Below are positions 1 through 7,049 of a stretch of 8,374 nucleotides of DNA, one piece after another; positions within the stretch are counted from its first letter, which is position 1, and each line of letters opens with the position of its first letter. The notes beneath the pieces are model-generated. The model was not told where the DNA came from, ran no database searches, and was given only the letters and a program-made list of their open reading frames with translations. Location: the NCBI GenBank assembly GCA_013140955.1, contig JABFRY010000099.1, forward strand, positions 1 to 8,374, given 5' to 3'. The translations under genes were made by a program, and so were the position numbers. The DNA comes from Acidobacteriota bacterium. GTDB lineage: Bacteria; Acidobacteriota; Vicinamibacteria; Vicinamibacterales; UBA2999.

Positions 1-365
1 CGGTCGGTTGCGGCCATGGTGTAGAGCGCGCCGTGCGGCTTCACGTGGCGCAGGGGCACACCCTCCAGTCCTGCCACCGCTGCGAGCGCGCCCACCTGAT
101 ACGCCACCAGCGCCTCCACCTCGGGGGTGGACAGCGCGATCGGCCGCCGGCCGAAGCCCGGCCGATCGGCAAAGCCGGGATGGGCGCCCACCGCCACCTG
201 CCAGCGGCCGGCGCTCGCCACGGTCCGGCGCATGGTGCCCGGGTCGCCCGCATGCAGGCCGCACGCAACGTTCACGGAGGTGACGTGGGGCATCAGCCCG
301 TCCTCGCCATCGGCAGACGCCTGCCCGGACAGCTCGCCGACATCGGCGTTCAGATCGACACGCAT
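1..365 (-). CDS. pxpA: 5-oxoprolinase subunit A (LamB/YcsF family), 5' part only
   Basis: PxpA works with PxpB and PxpC in the cytoplasm to open 5-oxoproline (pyroglutamate) to glutamate using ATP. The visible 121 residues begin MRVDLNADVGE, the family's N-terminal signature. They continue with TSVNVACGLHAGDP (29-42), GAHPGFADRPGFGRR (60-74), a YQVGAL helix (89-94) and HVKPHGALY (107-115). The Asp, His and Lys residues in these blocks belong to the conserved core of the family. The gene is cut by the left window edge, so about half of a usual protein of roughly 250 residues is missing. The ATG at 365 is chosen because the family signature begins there; upstream GGAT is only a weak ribosome site. 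pxpB and pxpC, if present, would lie beyond the edge. No other gene in the window belongs to this pathway. Identification is from motif recognition and is firm. Confidence 0.93.
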   Translation of the reverse strand, partial: MRVDLNADVGELSGQASADGEDGLMPHVTSVNVACGLHAGDPGTMRRTVASAGRWQVAVGAHPGFADRPGFGRRPIALSTPEVEALVAYQVGALAAVAGLEGVPLRHVKPHGALYTMAATD

Positions 366-614
366 GACTGATCCGAAGTCACGGCTGTAATTCTTGCCCC
401 CTCGTTTGCGACAGTCCGTCGGGTGCCCAGTGGGAATGTCTGGGGTTTCCTCGTCCGCAGACACGGCACGCGGGTTGCTCAAGGGAAGGGCGTCGGCCTG
501 TGGTTTACGGCACGGCGCCGTAAATGCTGGGGGGAGCCAGGTCGACACTTCCTGGAAGGGGCGCTTCGGCGCCCCTTTCGGGGATTTACCTCCTCACCCT
601 CGCCGCACCCCGCG
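366..614. other. Structured gene-free stretch: pxpA leader or possible small RNA
   Basis: No convincing protein lies between the pxpA start and the stop of the DGQHR gene. The stretch holds several inverted repeats. CCCAG 426-430 pairs with CTGGG 440-444. GTCTG 438-442 pairs with CAGAC 458-462 as an alternative fold. TTTACGGC 504-511 pairs perfectly with GCCGTAAA 517-524 around a 5-base loop. CCAGG 537-541 pairs with CCTGG 551-555, directly abutting the strong hairpin at 556-577. On the plus strand TGTAAT (386-391) with ATGACT (364-369), 16 bases apart, resembles a sigma-70 promoter. An RNA from there to the hairpin would be about 180 bases. On the minus strand the same sequence would be the pxpA 5' leader. 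I could not match it to 6S, SRP, tmRNA, RNase P or a known riboswitch. Confidence 0.4.
556..577. terminator. Perfect 9-bp hairpin, likely terminator
   Basis: AAGGGGCGC (556-564) and GCGCCCCTT (569-577) form a perfect 9-bp stem around TTCG. Read on the plus strand this is a C(UUCG)G tetraloop, an exceptionally stable fold. It begins 37 bases past the stop of the minus-strand DGQHR gene, the right place for its terminator. The T-run is weak on both strands: TTCC follows on the minus strand and TTTCGGGGATTT on the plus. Its near symmetry could let it act in both directions, including for a small plus-strand RNA. Confidence 0.6.
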
Positions 615-1748
615 TCACCCCTCCGCACCTTCGGGATACTCGAGCGCGAGCTTCAACTCCCGTGCAAGCGATTCCACCGTGGTGGCGCCACGTGTCCAGG
701 CGCCGTCGGTCTCGAAGCGCAGATCCCCGATACGTCGTCCCCACGGCGCAATGACCCGCCCGATCGCGCGGAAGTCGGCCCTGTCGGCGTGCTCCTGGTC
801 CAGGCGCCGCACGACGTCGGGTGCCACCCGGATGAACGCTCGAAGCGCCGACACCGAGCGGATGCTGTACTTGCGCCCGCCCCAGGCAGCCCCGAACACC
901 ACCGACACCTGCTTGAAGTAGTTCACGAAGAAGCGCCGGGCGTCTTCCCTGAAGTCGGCAGACTTGCGGGGCCCACCGAACGCGTCGCTGGCAAACAGCC
1001 GCTTCAGTTCCTGGGCCAGCGGCGCCTGGGCGACGCGCCCGTGGCCAACGCCAAGCAGCTTGATGTCGCCGTGGAGGGGCGAATCCTCGCGGTCGTTCAG
1101 CGCCCGCACGACGTCGTGGGCCGTGGCGAGCGCCTCGTCCCGGTACAACTGTCGCCCGGAGAGGCTCACCAGGTGGGACGCGTTCAGCCGGGTGTGCTTG
1201 GCATTGATGGTCACGAACATCTGCACGACGTGATCTTCCGGCAGCCGGTCGAAGATGATCGCGGGCACCGTGAAGTCGGCCGACGGAATGTTCTCGATGT
1301 CGGCGTGCAGGGCGAGCAGCCGGTGCTGGCCGTCGATGGCCCGCAGGATGCCTTCGCGCTCAGGGACCTTGAGCCGGCCGAGCGAGCCGCCCGCATCGAG
1401 CGGCTCGAACGACAGTTTCTCGTCGCACGAGATGATGACCGCGCCTGGTATGGACGGCAGGTCGCGTGCCTGGCGGCACTGCTCGTAGTACTGCACCAGC
1501 TCGTCGATCTTGCGGCGGATGATCTGCCGCTGGTAGGCCTTCTCGCTCGAGGCGATGCGACGCTCCAGCAGATCCCAGTTCACCTTGGGTGTCGCCCGCT
1601 GGCGGCCACCCCGGACCGGAGTCTGACCGCTGCTGCCGTAGTGCAGCACTTCGAAGCGGACCAGCTTGTCGATGTCACCGGCAGTCAGGGAGGCCTGGTA
1701 GAACTGGACCCCGAACTGCTGCATGCGAATAGCAGCAACGTTGATCAT
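615..1748 (-). CDS. DGQHR-domain protein, DndB-like
   Basis: This 377-residue protein carries the DGQHR signature at 138-143 (IDGQHR), within a block REGILRAIDGQHRLLALHAD. A second typical block is FVTINAKHTRLNASHLVSL (178-196). The family includes DndB, the regulator of DNA phosphorothioate modification, and is distantly related to ParB-type N-terminal domains. Many members are stand-alone genes of unknown role, often in mobile or defence regions. No membrane segment or signal peptide is seen; residues 60-92 look helical and charged. The C-terminal third (250-377) is basic, rich in Arg, and has no motif I recognise. No dndA, C, D, E or dptFGH gene is in the window, so a role in phosphorothioation is not supported here. 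The ATG at 1748 has no clear ribosome site; Met9 is the only near alternative and also lacks one. A likely promoter lies at 1810-1839 and a hairpin follows the stop. Confidence 0.82.
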   Translation of the reverse strand: MINVAAIRMQQFGVQFYQASLTAGDIDKLVRFEVLHYGSSGQTPVRGGRQRATPKVNWDLLERRIASSEKAYQRQIIRRKIDELVQYYEQCRQARDLPSIPGAVIISCDEKLSFEPLDAGGSLGRLKVPEREGILRAIDGQHRLLALHADIENIPSADFTVPAIIFDRLPEDHVVQMFVTINAKHTRLNASHLVSLSGRQLYRDEALATAHDVVRALNDREDSPLHGDIKLLGVGHGRVAQAPLAQELKRLFASDAFGGPRKSADFREDARRFFVNYFKQVSVVFGAAWGGRKYSIRSVSALRAFIRVAPDVVRRLDQEHADRADFRAIGRVIAPWGRRIGDLRFETDGAWTRGATTVESLARELKLALEYPEGAEG

Positions 1749-1780
1749 GGGGACTCAGACGCTAGGAGCACGGCCGTTAC

Positions 1781-1797
1781 GGCGGCGTCATGCCGCC
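1781..1797 (-). other. Hairpin in the leader of the DGQHR gene
   Basis: GGCGGC (1781-1786) pairs with GCCGCC (1792-1797) around a 5-base loop. It lies between the predicted -10 box and the ATG at 1748, so it would fold in the 5' untranslated RNA about 30 bases before the start. A role in translation control is possible but not shown; in GC-rich DNA a 6-bp stem can arise by chance. Confidence 0.35.
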
Positions 1798-1809
1798 TGA
1801 AGGTGGCGA

Positions 1810-1839
1810 ATTGTAGCGGCCTCCACTCGTGCTCCACAA
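1810..1839 (-). promoter_or_regulatory. Likely sigma-70 promoter of the DGQHR gene
   Basis: On the minus strand TTGTGG (1834-1839) and TACAAT (1810-1815) are 18 bases apart. The -10 matches 5 of 6 consensus bases and the -35 matches 3 of 6. Transcription would start near 1803 and give a leader of about 55 bases. The AT-rich box stands out in GC-rich surroundings and sits in the gap between osmC and the DGQHR gene, which makes a separate transcript plausible. Confidence 0.5.
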
Positions 1840-1860
1840 CCCCGGCCATCGCTCCGGGAA

Positions 1861-1894
1861 CGGGTCGATGTCCGACCCGGCCCGCCGCTGCGGG
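1861..1894 (-). terminator. Paired hairpins after osmC, possible terminator
   Basis: CGGGTCG (1861-1867) pairs perfectly with CGACCCG (1873-1879), and CCCGC (1881-1885) pairs with GCGGG (1890-1894). Both lie within 45 bases downstream of the osmC stop on the minus strand. No T-run follows, so this may end transcription weakly, mark a Rho-type site, or only protect the mRNA 3' end. Confidence 0.35.
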
Positions 1895-1902
1895 CGCAGA
1901 GC

Positions 1903-2319
1903 TCAGCCGTTCGGATGAATCTCGAAGGCGACGGAGAACTCGACCTCCGGCCGGAGCGAATGGAAGACCGAGCAGTACTTGTCGCGGGAGAGCTGGACGG
2001 CACGCTCGACCGCGGCCGGCGGAACGTCGCCCGTGACGTGGAACTGCAGGACGGCGCTCGTCAGCCGTCGGGGTGGCTCGTCCGCCCGGACGCCGTCGAG
2101 CGACGCTCGGAGTCCCTCCAGCGGATGCCGGCCTTTCAGCAGAATCGCCACGACATCGGCCGCCATGCAGCCAGCGAGGGCCACGACGAGCAGCTGCATG
2201 GGCGACGGGCCCGCCGTGCCCTTGCCGTCGGTGACCAGGGCGCTGTCGCCGACGCGCGCGCCGAAGGCCAGATCGCCGGACCACAGCAGTTCGACACCAA
2301 GGGGGGGACGTGGATCCAT
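1903..2319 (-). CDS. OsmC family protein
   Basis: OsmC/Ohr proteins are cytoplasmic thiol peroxidases that reduce organic hydroperoxides through two reactive cysteines. This 138-residue protein is of normal family length. It shows the block DGKGTAGPSPMQLLVVALAGC (31-51) with the first cysteine at 51, then MAADVVAILLKGR. The second cysteine is at 116 in DKYCSVFHSL (113-122). This KYCSV form resembles the YhfA-like branch rather than classical Ohr, so the natural substrate is uncertain. The ATG at 2319 follows the methyltransferase stop by only 3 bases (TGA, CAT, ATG on the minus strand). No independent ribosome site is visible, so translation is probably coupled to that gene. Another minus-strand frame spans the same stretch (1745-2344) but encodes only an Arg/Pro-rich shadow. 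Confidence 0.92.
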   Translation of the reverse strand: MDPRPPLGVELLWSGDLAFGARVGDSALVTDGKGTAGPSPMQLLVVALAGCMAADVVAILLKGRHPLEGLRASLDGVRADEPPRRLTSAVLQFHVTGDVPPAAVERAVQLSRDKYCSVFHSLRPEVEFSVAFEIHPNG

Positions 2320-2322
2320 ATG

Positions 2323-2931
2323 TCAGCGGGGCGGAATCGTCCACAGGAAGATGCGCCGGCCATTGACGTCCACCGTCTCGTCGGGCACCCAGTCGCCCAT
2401 GTCGAAGGCGTGCGACACGATGCGCGTGCCCGGGCGGAGTTCCGAGCGGAGCGTGGGCATCAGCTTGAGGTTGAGGGAGGGCAGCAGGTAGAGCGTGACG
2501 ACGGTCGCCTCGCTGAAGTCCGTCGTGAAGAGATCCTGGTTGAGGAAGGTCACCCGGTCCGCGACGCCCGCGCTCTCGGCGTTCCCGTTGGCCTCGCGAA
2601 TGCGCTGGGGGTCGATGTCGATGCCCACGGCCCGGATGCCGAAACGCTGCGCGGCGGTCACCGGAATGCGCCCGTCGCCCGACCCGAGGTCGTACAGCAC
2701 GTCGTCCGGCCCCACCTTCGCCAGCTCGAGCATGGCATCCACGACCTCCTGGGGCGTAGGCACGTAGATGACGTCGGGCGCCCTGGGCGCCTCGGCGGCA
2801 TCGAAGTCGGGGGCCGGCTCGGCGACGCCGGGGTCGGCGGCGGGGTCCGGGGTGGGCACTGCCTGCCGGGCACAGCCGAGGCCGAGCGCCAGCGCGAATA
2901 CGAGGGCGGCGGCAGGAGTTCGCAGCATCAT
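2323..2931 (-). CDS. Predicted lipoprotein with class I SAM-methyltransferase domain
   Basis: This protein of about 202 residues joins an export signal to a methyltransferase fold. Residues 1-20 have a basic start (R4), a hydrophobic core (ALVFALALGLG) and Cys20, like a lipoprotein signal. The lipobox is imperfect, with Gly rather than Leu at -3. A Pro/Ala/Asp-rich linker follows to about 52. The catalytic domain begins DVIYVPTPQEVVDAML (53-68). SAM-binding motif I is VLYDLGSGDGRIP (78-90), with the acidic strand end VGIDID (102-107). Further family blocks are LYLLPSLNLKLMP (147-159) and GTRIVSHAFDMGDWVPD (168-184). The substrate is unknown. Three ATG codons in a row (2934, 2931, 2928) are possible starts. 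GAGG at 2937-2940 favours 2931 or 2928. A longer in-frame extension to 3192 overlaps hemQ and is a shadow. The gene has its own promoter and is followed 3 bases later by osmC. Confidence 0.85.
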   Translation of the reverse strand: MMLRTPAAALVFALALGLGCARQAVPTPDPAADPGVAEPAPDFDAAEAPRAPDVIYVPTPQEVVDAMLELAKVGPDDVLYDLGSGDGRIPVTAAQRFGIRAVGIDIDPQRIREANGNAESAGVADRVTFLNQDLFTTDFSEATVVTLYLLPSLNLKLMPTLRSELRPGTRIVSHAFDMGDWVPDETVDVNGRRIFLWTIPPR

Positions 2932-2936
2932 CATGT

Positions 2937-2940
2937 CCTC
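2937..2940 (-). promoter_or_regulatory. Ribosome binding site GAGG of the methyltransferase gene
   Basis: GAGG on the minus strand lies 2, 5 and 8 bases before the three consecutive ATG codons at 2934, 2931 and 2928. The first is too close for normal initiation, so it selects one of the other two. Confidence 0.55.
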
Positions 2941-2959
2941 GTCGTCCGGGATGTCGCGG

Positions 2960-2989
2960 ATTATAGCCGGCGGCCCGCGGCCGTGCCCA
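2960..2989 (-). promoter_or_regulatory. Sigma-70 promoter of the methyltransferase-osmC unit
   Basis: On the minus strand a perfect TATAAT (2960-2965) is preceded, 18 bases upstream, by TGGGCA (2984-2989), which matches 4 of 6 bases of the -35 consensus. Transcription would begin near 2953, giving a short leader of about 20 bases before the GAGG and ATG. The AT-rich box in a GC-rich gap between hemQ and the methyltransferase gene makes this the best promoter in the window. Confidence 0.65.
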
Positions 2990-3011
2990 CGTGCGGCGAC
3001 CTGCGCGGGCG

Positions 3012-3029
3012 GCTGCTCACGCGAGCAGC
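3012..3029 (-). terminator. Hairpin across the hemQ stop, possible weak terminator
   Basis: GCTGCTC (3012-3018) pairs perfectly with GAGCAGC (3023-3029) around a 4-base loop and overlaps the hemQ TGA at 3017-3019. No T-run follows on the minus strand. It separates hemQ from the next promoter but may simply reflect repeated GC-rich codons. Confidence 0.3.
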
Positions 3030-3838
3030 GCGGGGACTGAGCCGGCGAGATAGCGCTCGAGCTCGCTCGCCGAGAACTGCACGCCGGTGTAGAAGGGACC
3101 GAACTCCGCGAACCGGGCGCTGGCTTCGTCGAAGCGCATCTCGTAGATGAGCTTCTTGAACACCACCGGATCCTGCGCGAAGAGATCGACACCCCATTCC
3201 CAGTCGTCGTAGCCGATCGACCCCGAGATGATCTGCGTCACCTTCCCCGCGTAGTGCCGACCGATCATCCCATGCTCGCGCATCATCGCCGCGCGTCGCT
3301 CGAAACTTTCGGCGTACCAGTTGAACACCTCGCCGCGGCGCTTGTTCATCGGGTAGAAGCACACGTACCGCGCCGCGGGCACGTCGATGAACAGCCGGCC
3401 CATCACCCGCTGACGCTGGGTCTCCATCTCGGCATCGAAGGCCCGCTCGAACTCGTCGCTGCCCGGACGGTGCCGCGCCCCCACCTGCTCGTGCAGCTTC
3501 GCCGTCATGTCGTACATCCCGAGCTCGACGATCGAGACATACGACGTGGTGAGCTCGAGCGACTCGTGGAGTTCGGTGCGGGACAACGCGAGCTGCGCCT
3601 GCGCGAGATCGTCGAAGCTCCGACGGAAGCAGATGACCATCAGGTCGGCCTTGTGTCCGAGCATCTGGACGAAGGCCGTGGCGCCAGCCTCGGGCTGGCC
3701 GATGGCGGTCCTCACCTCGTCGGCCAGCCGCGACAGGATCTCCGGAGACTGCCCCCGCAGCCGGTCCCAGCGGACCCGGTACATCAGGTGCAGGAGGCTC
3801 CAGCCCTCGAGCGTCTCCGGAATCAGCGGGTTGTGCAT
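3017..3838 (-). CDS. hemQ: Coproheme decarboxylase, HemQ/ChdC (chlorite dismutase family)
   Basis: HemQ carries out the last step of the coproporphyrin-dependent heme pathway. It decarboxylates coproheme III twice to heme b with hydrogen peroxide, in the cytoplasm. The 273-residue length fits the family. The C-terminal half carries its strongest blocks: YPMNKRRGEVFNWY (162-175), REHGMIGRHYAGKVTQIISG (187-206), DDWEWGVDLFAQD (211-223) and KLIYEMRFDEASARF (229-243). Tyr162, Lys166, Arg148, His189 and Arg235 match Staphylococcus aureus HemQ Tyr145, Lys149, Arg131, His172 and Arg218 at a constant offset of 17. The catalytic tyrosine and proximal heme histidine are therefore both present, so this is a decarboxylase rather than a chlorite dismutase. 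The ATG at 3838 has no well-spaced ribosome site. It starts 55 bases after the RND permease stop and no clear promoter is seen, so read-through from the efflux operon is possible. Confidence 0.95.
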   Translation of the reverse strand: MHNPLIPETLEGWSLLHLMYRVRWDRLRGQSPEILSRLADEVRTAIGQPEAGATAFVQMLGHKADLMVICFRRSFDDLAQAQLALSRTELHESLELTTSYVSIVELGMYDMTAKLHEQVGARHRPGSDEFERAFDAEMETQRQRVMGRLFIDVPAARYVCFYPMNKRRGEVFNWYAESFERRAAMMREHGMIGRHYAGKVTQIISGSIGYDDWEWGVDLFAQDPVVFKKLIYEMRFDEASARFAEFGPFYTGVQFSASELERYLAGSVPALLA

Positions 3839-3893
3839 CCGCTCATGTTAATGCGCCAGGGCGGATTCGCCACAGCGGGAAGCCGGCAGCCGC

Positions 3894-6800
3894 TCAGGCT
3901 TCGCGCGCCGGCGCGGGTCGGCCCGATGCGCGGGCGGCAGCGGTCGTCGACGCCCCCACCGCGGGACCGGCGAGCCGTGCCGTGACCCAGTCGCGGATGT
4001 CGGCGAGGATCTCGTACACGGTCGGGATGACGAGCAGGGTGAGCAGCGTGGATGTCAGCACTCCACCGATCACGGCGATGCCGAGGGGAGCCCGGAAGTC
4101 TGCGCCCTCCCCTGCGCCGATGGCCACCGGAATCATGCCGGCGATCAAGGCGAAGGTCGTCATGAGGATGGGCCGCAAGCGGACGCGTCCGGCCTCGATG
4201 AGCGCTTCGCGGCGGCCGAGGCCCTGCGCCTCGGACCACTTGGCGAAGTCGATGAGGAGGATGGCGTTCTTGGCGACGATGCCCATGAGCAGCACCACGC
4301 CGATCATGCTCATCACGTTGAGCGTGTCGCCCGTGGTCAGCAGAGCGAGCATGACGCCGATGAGCGAGAGGGGCAGCGACAACAGGATGGCGAGCGGATC
4401 CACGAAGGAGCCGAACTGCACCACGAGCACGAAGTACATGAGCATCACCGCCACGCCGAGCGCGATGAGGACGGCGCTGAACGTCTCGGCCTGCTGCTCC
4501 GCCTCCCCGCCCTGACTGATGCTGTAGCCGGGCGGGAACACGACGCCGGCCTCGATCGCGGCCGTGATGTCGGTGAGCACCGCCGACAGGGGCCGCCCCT
4601 CCGTGTTGGCCTGCACGCTGATGACACGCGCCCGGTCGAGATGATCGATCCGCGCGGGGCCGACCGACGGGGTGACGCTGGCGATCTGGCCGAGGGGAAT
4701 GGTCGTCTGTGTGTTCTGCGGACCGACGATGACGAGCGGGAGCGATTCGAGGTCGCGCACGAGCGTGCGGGACTCGGCTGCGAGCCGGACCGTCACGTCG
4801 CGCGTCTCGCCGGATGGATCGATCCAGTCGCCAGCGTCGATGCCGGCAAACGCGGGCCGCAGCGACTGCGCGACCTGCCCCACGGTGACGCCCAGGGAGC
4901 CGGCCAGCCCCCGATCGAGCTGCACGTCGAGTTCCGGCTTCTGTCCTCGCGTGGACAGGCCCACGTCCACCGCACCGGGCACGTCGCGCACCGCGGCCAC
5001 GACCTCCTCGGCGAGCCGGTTCAGTTCGGCGATGTCCGGACCGCGCACCTGCAGCTGGATCTGCTTCTGCCCGTCCGCGAACCCGCCACCGATGGCGGCG
5101 GTGACGCCGGTCAGGCGTCCCGCGTCGCGGCGAATCGCGGCCGCGATGTCGGCCTGCGACCGCACCCGGTCGGCCTTCGGCGTGAGCTTCACGAACACCG
5201 CACCCTCGTCGACGGCGTCGCCACGTCCCCCGACGGTCGCGTAGGTGTACTGCACCTCCCCTTCGAGCGCCCTGGCGAGGATGGCGACCTCCTCGGCCTT
5301 GGCCATCGTGTACGCCAGGTTGGAGCCTGGCGGCGTCTCGAGCGTGATGGTGAATTCGCCGTCATCGGTGACCGGGAAGAATCCGCCTCCGATGAACCCC
5401 GCGGCGGGCAGCGCCAACGCGCCGACGAAACTCAGCGTCGCCAGGCCGAGCATCGAGAAGCGGTGATCGAGGGCCCACGCGATCACGCTCTTGTAGCCCT
5501 CCGCCCGGCGGTCGAACCAGGCATTGAAGCGGCCGAGCACCCGCGACAGCCAGGCCCGCTCGTGCATCGCCATGTGCGGATCCGGCCAGTAGGCCGACAG
5601 CATCGGATCGAGCGAGAACGACACGAACAGGGACACCAGCACCGACGACGCGATCGTCAGCGCGAAGGGCGCGAACCACTGCTCGGAGATCCCGCCCATG
5701 AAGGCGATGGGCACGAAGACGACCACGATGGACATCGTGGTGGCCGTAACGGCAAGCCCGATCTCGTTGGTCCCCTCGAAGGCGGCCGTGTAGTGGTCCT
5801 TCCCCATCTCCACGTGGCGGACGATGTTCTCGCGGACCACGATGGCATCGTCGATGAGGATGCCGATGGCGAGCGACAGCCCGAGCAGCGACATGGTGTT
5901 CAGCGTGAAGCCGAACGCCCACACCATGATGAAGGAGGCGAGCACGGACACCGGCAGCGCCAGCCCGGTAATCACGGTGGAACGCCAGGAATTGAGGAAG
6001 ACGAACACCACCAGGACGGTGAGCAGCGCGCCTTCGATGAGGGCCTCCTCGACATTGGCCACCGAGTTGGCGACGCGCACGCCGGCGTCGCGCACGACGC
6101 GCAGCGTCACGCCGGGCGGCAGCGTCTGCTGGATGGCGTCGACCTCGATGCGGATGTCGTCTGCCACAGCCGTCGTGCTGTAGCCCTTGGACTTCCGGAC
6201 GTCGATGCCCACGGCCGCCTCGCCGTTGTACGACGCGCCGGATCTGGGCTCCTCCGAGGCATCCCGCACGTTGGCCACGTCGCCGAGGCGCACCAGCCGG
6301 CCGGCCGACTCGGACACGACCAGCTGGGCGAAGTCGGCGGGCGACTCGAGCCGGCCGCGGAGCCTGATGGTCCGCTCGTCGAGTTCGCCTGCCAGGCGCC
6401 CGACGGGCGAGGCGAGGTTCTGGCTCTGGAGCGCCTGCACGACCTGGCCGACGCTGACGCCCGATGCCTGGAGGTCGCGGGGCCTGATGTCGACGCTCAA
6501 TTCGCGCTCGACCCCGCCGACGACCGTCACGTCGGCGACCCCCGTGATGCCCCGCAGGCGGCGCGTCAGGTCGGGATCGGCCAGGCGGGTGAGCTCCGGC
6601 CCGGTCAGGCCAGGCGAGGAGAGCGTCAGCGACAGGATCGGCTGATCGGTCGGGTCGAATCGGGTGAGGATGGGCTCCTCGATCTCGAGGGGCAACTCGT
6701 TCCTGATGCCCGAGATCTCGTCCCGTATCTCCTGGGTGGCCTCCTGCAGGTCCTTCTCGAACACGAACTGCACGATGATGTTGCCGAAGCTGTCGAGCGC

Positions 6801-7049
6801 GTTGGACGTGACCTGGTCCACCCCGCTGATGCCCGACACCACCTCCTCGATCGGATCGATCAGCTCACGCTCGACCACGTCGGGCGAAGCCCCCGGATAG
6901 GGAATGGAGATCGACACGATGGGCGGCTGCACGTCGGGAAACTCGTCGGTGTCGAGCTGGAAGAGCGCCAGGACACCGAACACGACGAGCGCCAGCATCG
7001 TGACCACGGTGATCACCGGGCGCCGGATGGCATTGTCGGAAATGAACAT
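3894..7049 (-). CDS. RND efflux transporter permease, HAE1 family
   Basis: This 1051-residue inner-membrane pump has the usual AcrB/MdtB length and two-fold plan, and would drive export by proton influx. TM1 is at about 10-30. A first periplasmic porter and docking region runs from about 31 to 335, TM2-6 from 336 to 485, TM7 near 535-555, a second periplasmic region from 557 to 855, and TM8-12 from 856 to 1015. Proton-relay residues are visible: Asp400-Asp401 in GILIDDAIVV, Lys927 in VAKNAILLIDF and Arg957 in RVRLRPILMTT. These correspond to AcrB Asp407-Asp408, Lys940 and Arg971. The C-terminal tail (1026-1051) is Ala/Gly/Arg-rich and not conserved. AGGA at 7059-7062 lies 9 bases before the ATG. 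The adaptor gene ends 32 bases upstream, giving the standard adaptor-pump operon. Substrate cannot be told from sequence. Confidence 0.96.
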   Translation of the reverse strand: MFISDNAIRRPVITVVTMLALVVFGVLALFQLDTDEFPDVQPPIVSISIPYPGASPDVVERELIDPIEEVVSGISGVDQVTSNALDSFGNIIVQFVFEKDLQEATQEIRDEISGIRNELPLEIEEPILTRFDPTDQPILSLTLSSPGLTGPELTRLADPDLTRRLRGITGVADVTVVGGVERELSVDIRPRDLQASGVSVGQVVQALQSQNLASPVGRLAGELDERTIRLRGRLESPADFAQLVVSESAGRLVRLGDVANVRDASEEPRSGASYNGEAAVGIDVRKSKGYSTTAVADDIRIEVDAIQQTLPPGVTLRVVRDAGVRVANSVANVEEALIEGALLTVLVVFVFLNSWRSTVITGLALPVSVLASFIMVWAFGFTLNTMSLLGLSLAIGILIDDAIVVRENIVRHVEMGKDHYTAAFEGTNEIGLAVTATTMSIVVVFVPIAFMGGISEQWFAPFALTIASSVLVSLFVSFSLDPMLSAYWPDPHMAMHERAWLSRVLGRFNAWFDRRAEGYKSVIAWALDHRFSMLGLATLSFVGALALPAAGFIGGGFFPVTDDGEFTITLETPPGSNLAYTMAKAEEVAILARALEGEVQYTYATVGGRGDAVDEGAVFVKLTPKADRVRSQADIAAAIRRDAGRLTGVTAAIGGGFADGQKQIQLQVRGPDIAELNRLAEEVVAAVRDVPGAVDVGLSTRGQKPELDVQLDRGLAGSLGVTVGQVAQSLRPAFAGIDAGDWIDPSGETRDVTVRLAAESRTLVRDLESLPLVIVGPQNTQTTIPLGQIASVTPSVGPARIDHLDRARVISVQANTEGRPLSAVLTDITAAIEAGVVFPPGYSISQGGEAEQQAETFSAVLIALGVAVMLMYFVLVVQFGSFVDPLAILLSLPLSLIGVMLALLTTGDTLNVMSMIGVVLLMGIVAKNAILLIDFAKWSEAQGLGRREALIEAGRVRLRPILMTTFALIAGMIPVAIGAGEGADFRAPLGIAVIGGVLTSTLLTLLVIPTVYEILADIRDWVTARLAGPAVGASTTAAARASGRPAPAREA

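Noticed and set aside
394..580. Possible 6S RNA, SRP RNA or cobalamin-type riboswitch in the intergenic stretch
   Set aside because: Size and hairpins are suggestive, but I could not find the diagnostic conserved blocks of any of these families, so it is recorded only as an unassigned structured region.
615..1748. A DNA phosphorothioation defence island
   Set aside because: Only a single DndB-like gene is present; none of the modification or restriction genes is in the window.
423..2036. A 537-codon plus-strand open frame across the DGQHR gene
   Set aside because: It is antisense to a gene with recognisable family motifs, has no plausible ribosome site or domain, and ends in an Arg/Pro-rich low-complexity tail.
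1745..2344. A 199-codon minus-strand frame overlapping osmC
   Set aside because: It is another frame of the same strand as osmC. The product is Arg/Gly/Pro-rich, while the osmC frame has both family cysteines.
1915..3150. A 411-codon plus-strand open frame over osmC and the methyltransferase
   Set aside because: It crosses two genuine minus-strand genes, has shadow-type composition and no recognisable domain.
2935..3192. N-terminal extension of the methyltransferase reading frame upstream of the triple ATG
   Set aside because: It would overlap the end of hemQ by about 175 bases, is Ser/Arg-rich without motifs, and would bury the signal peptide and skip the perfect TATAAT promoter and GAGG site.
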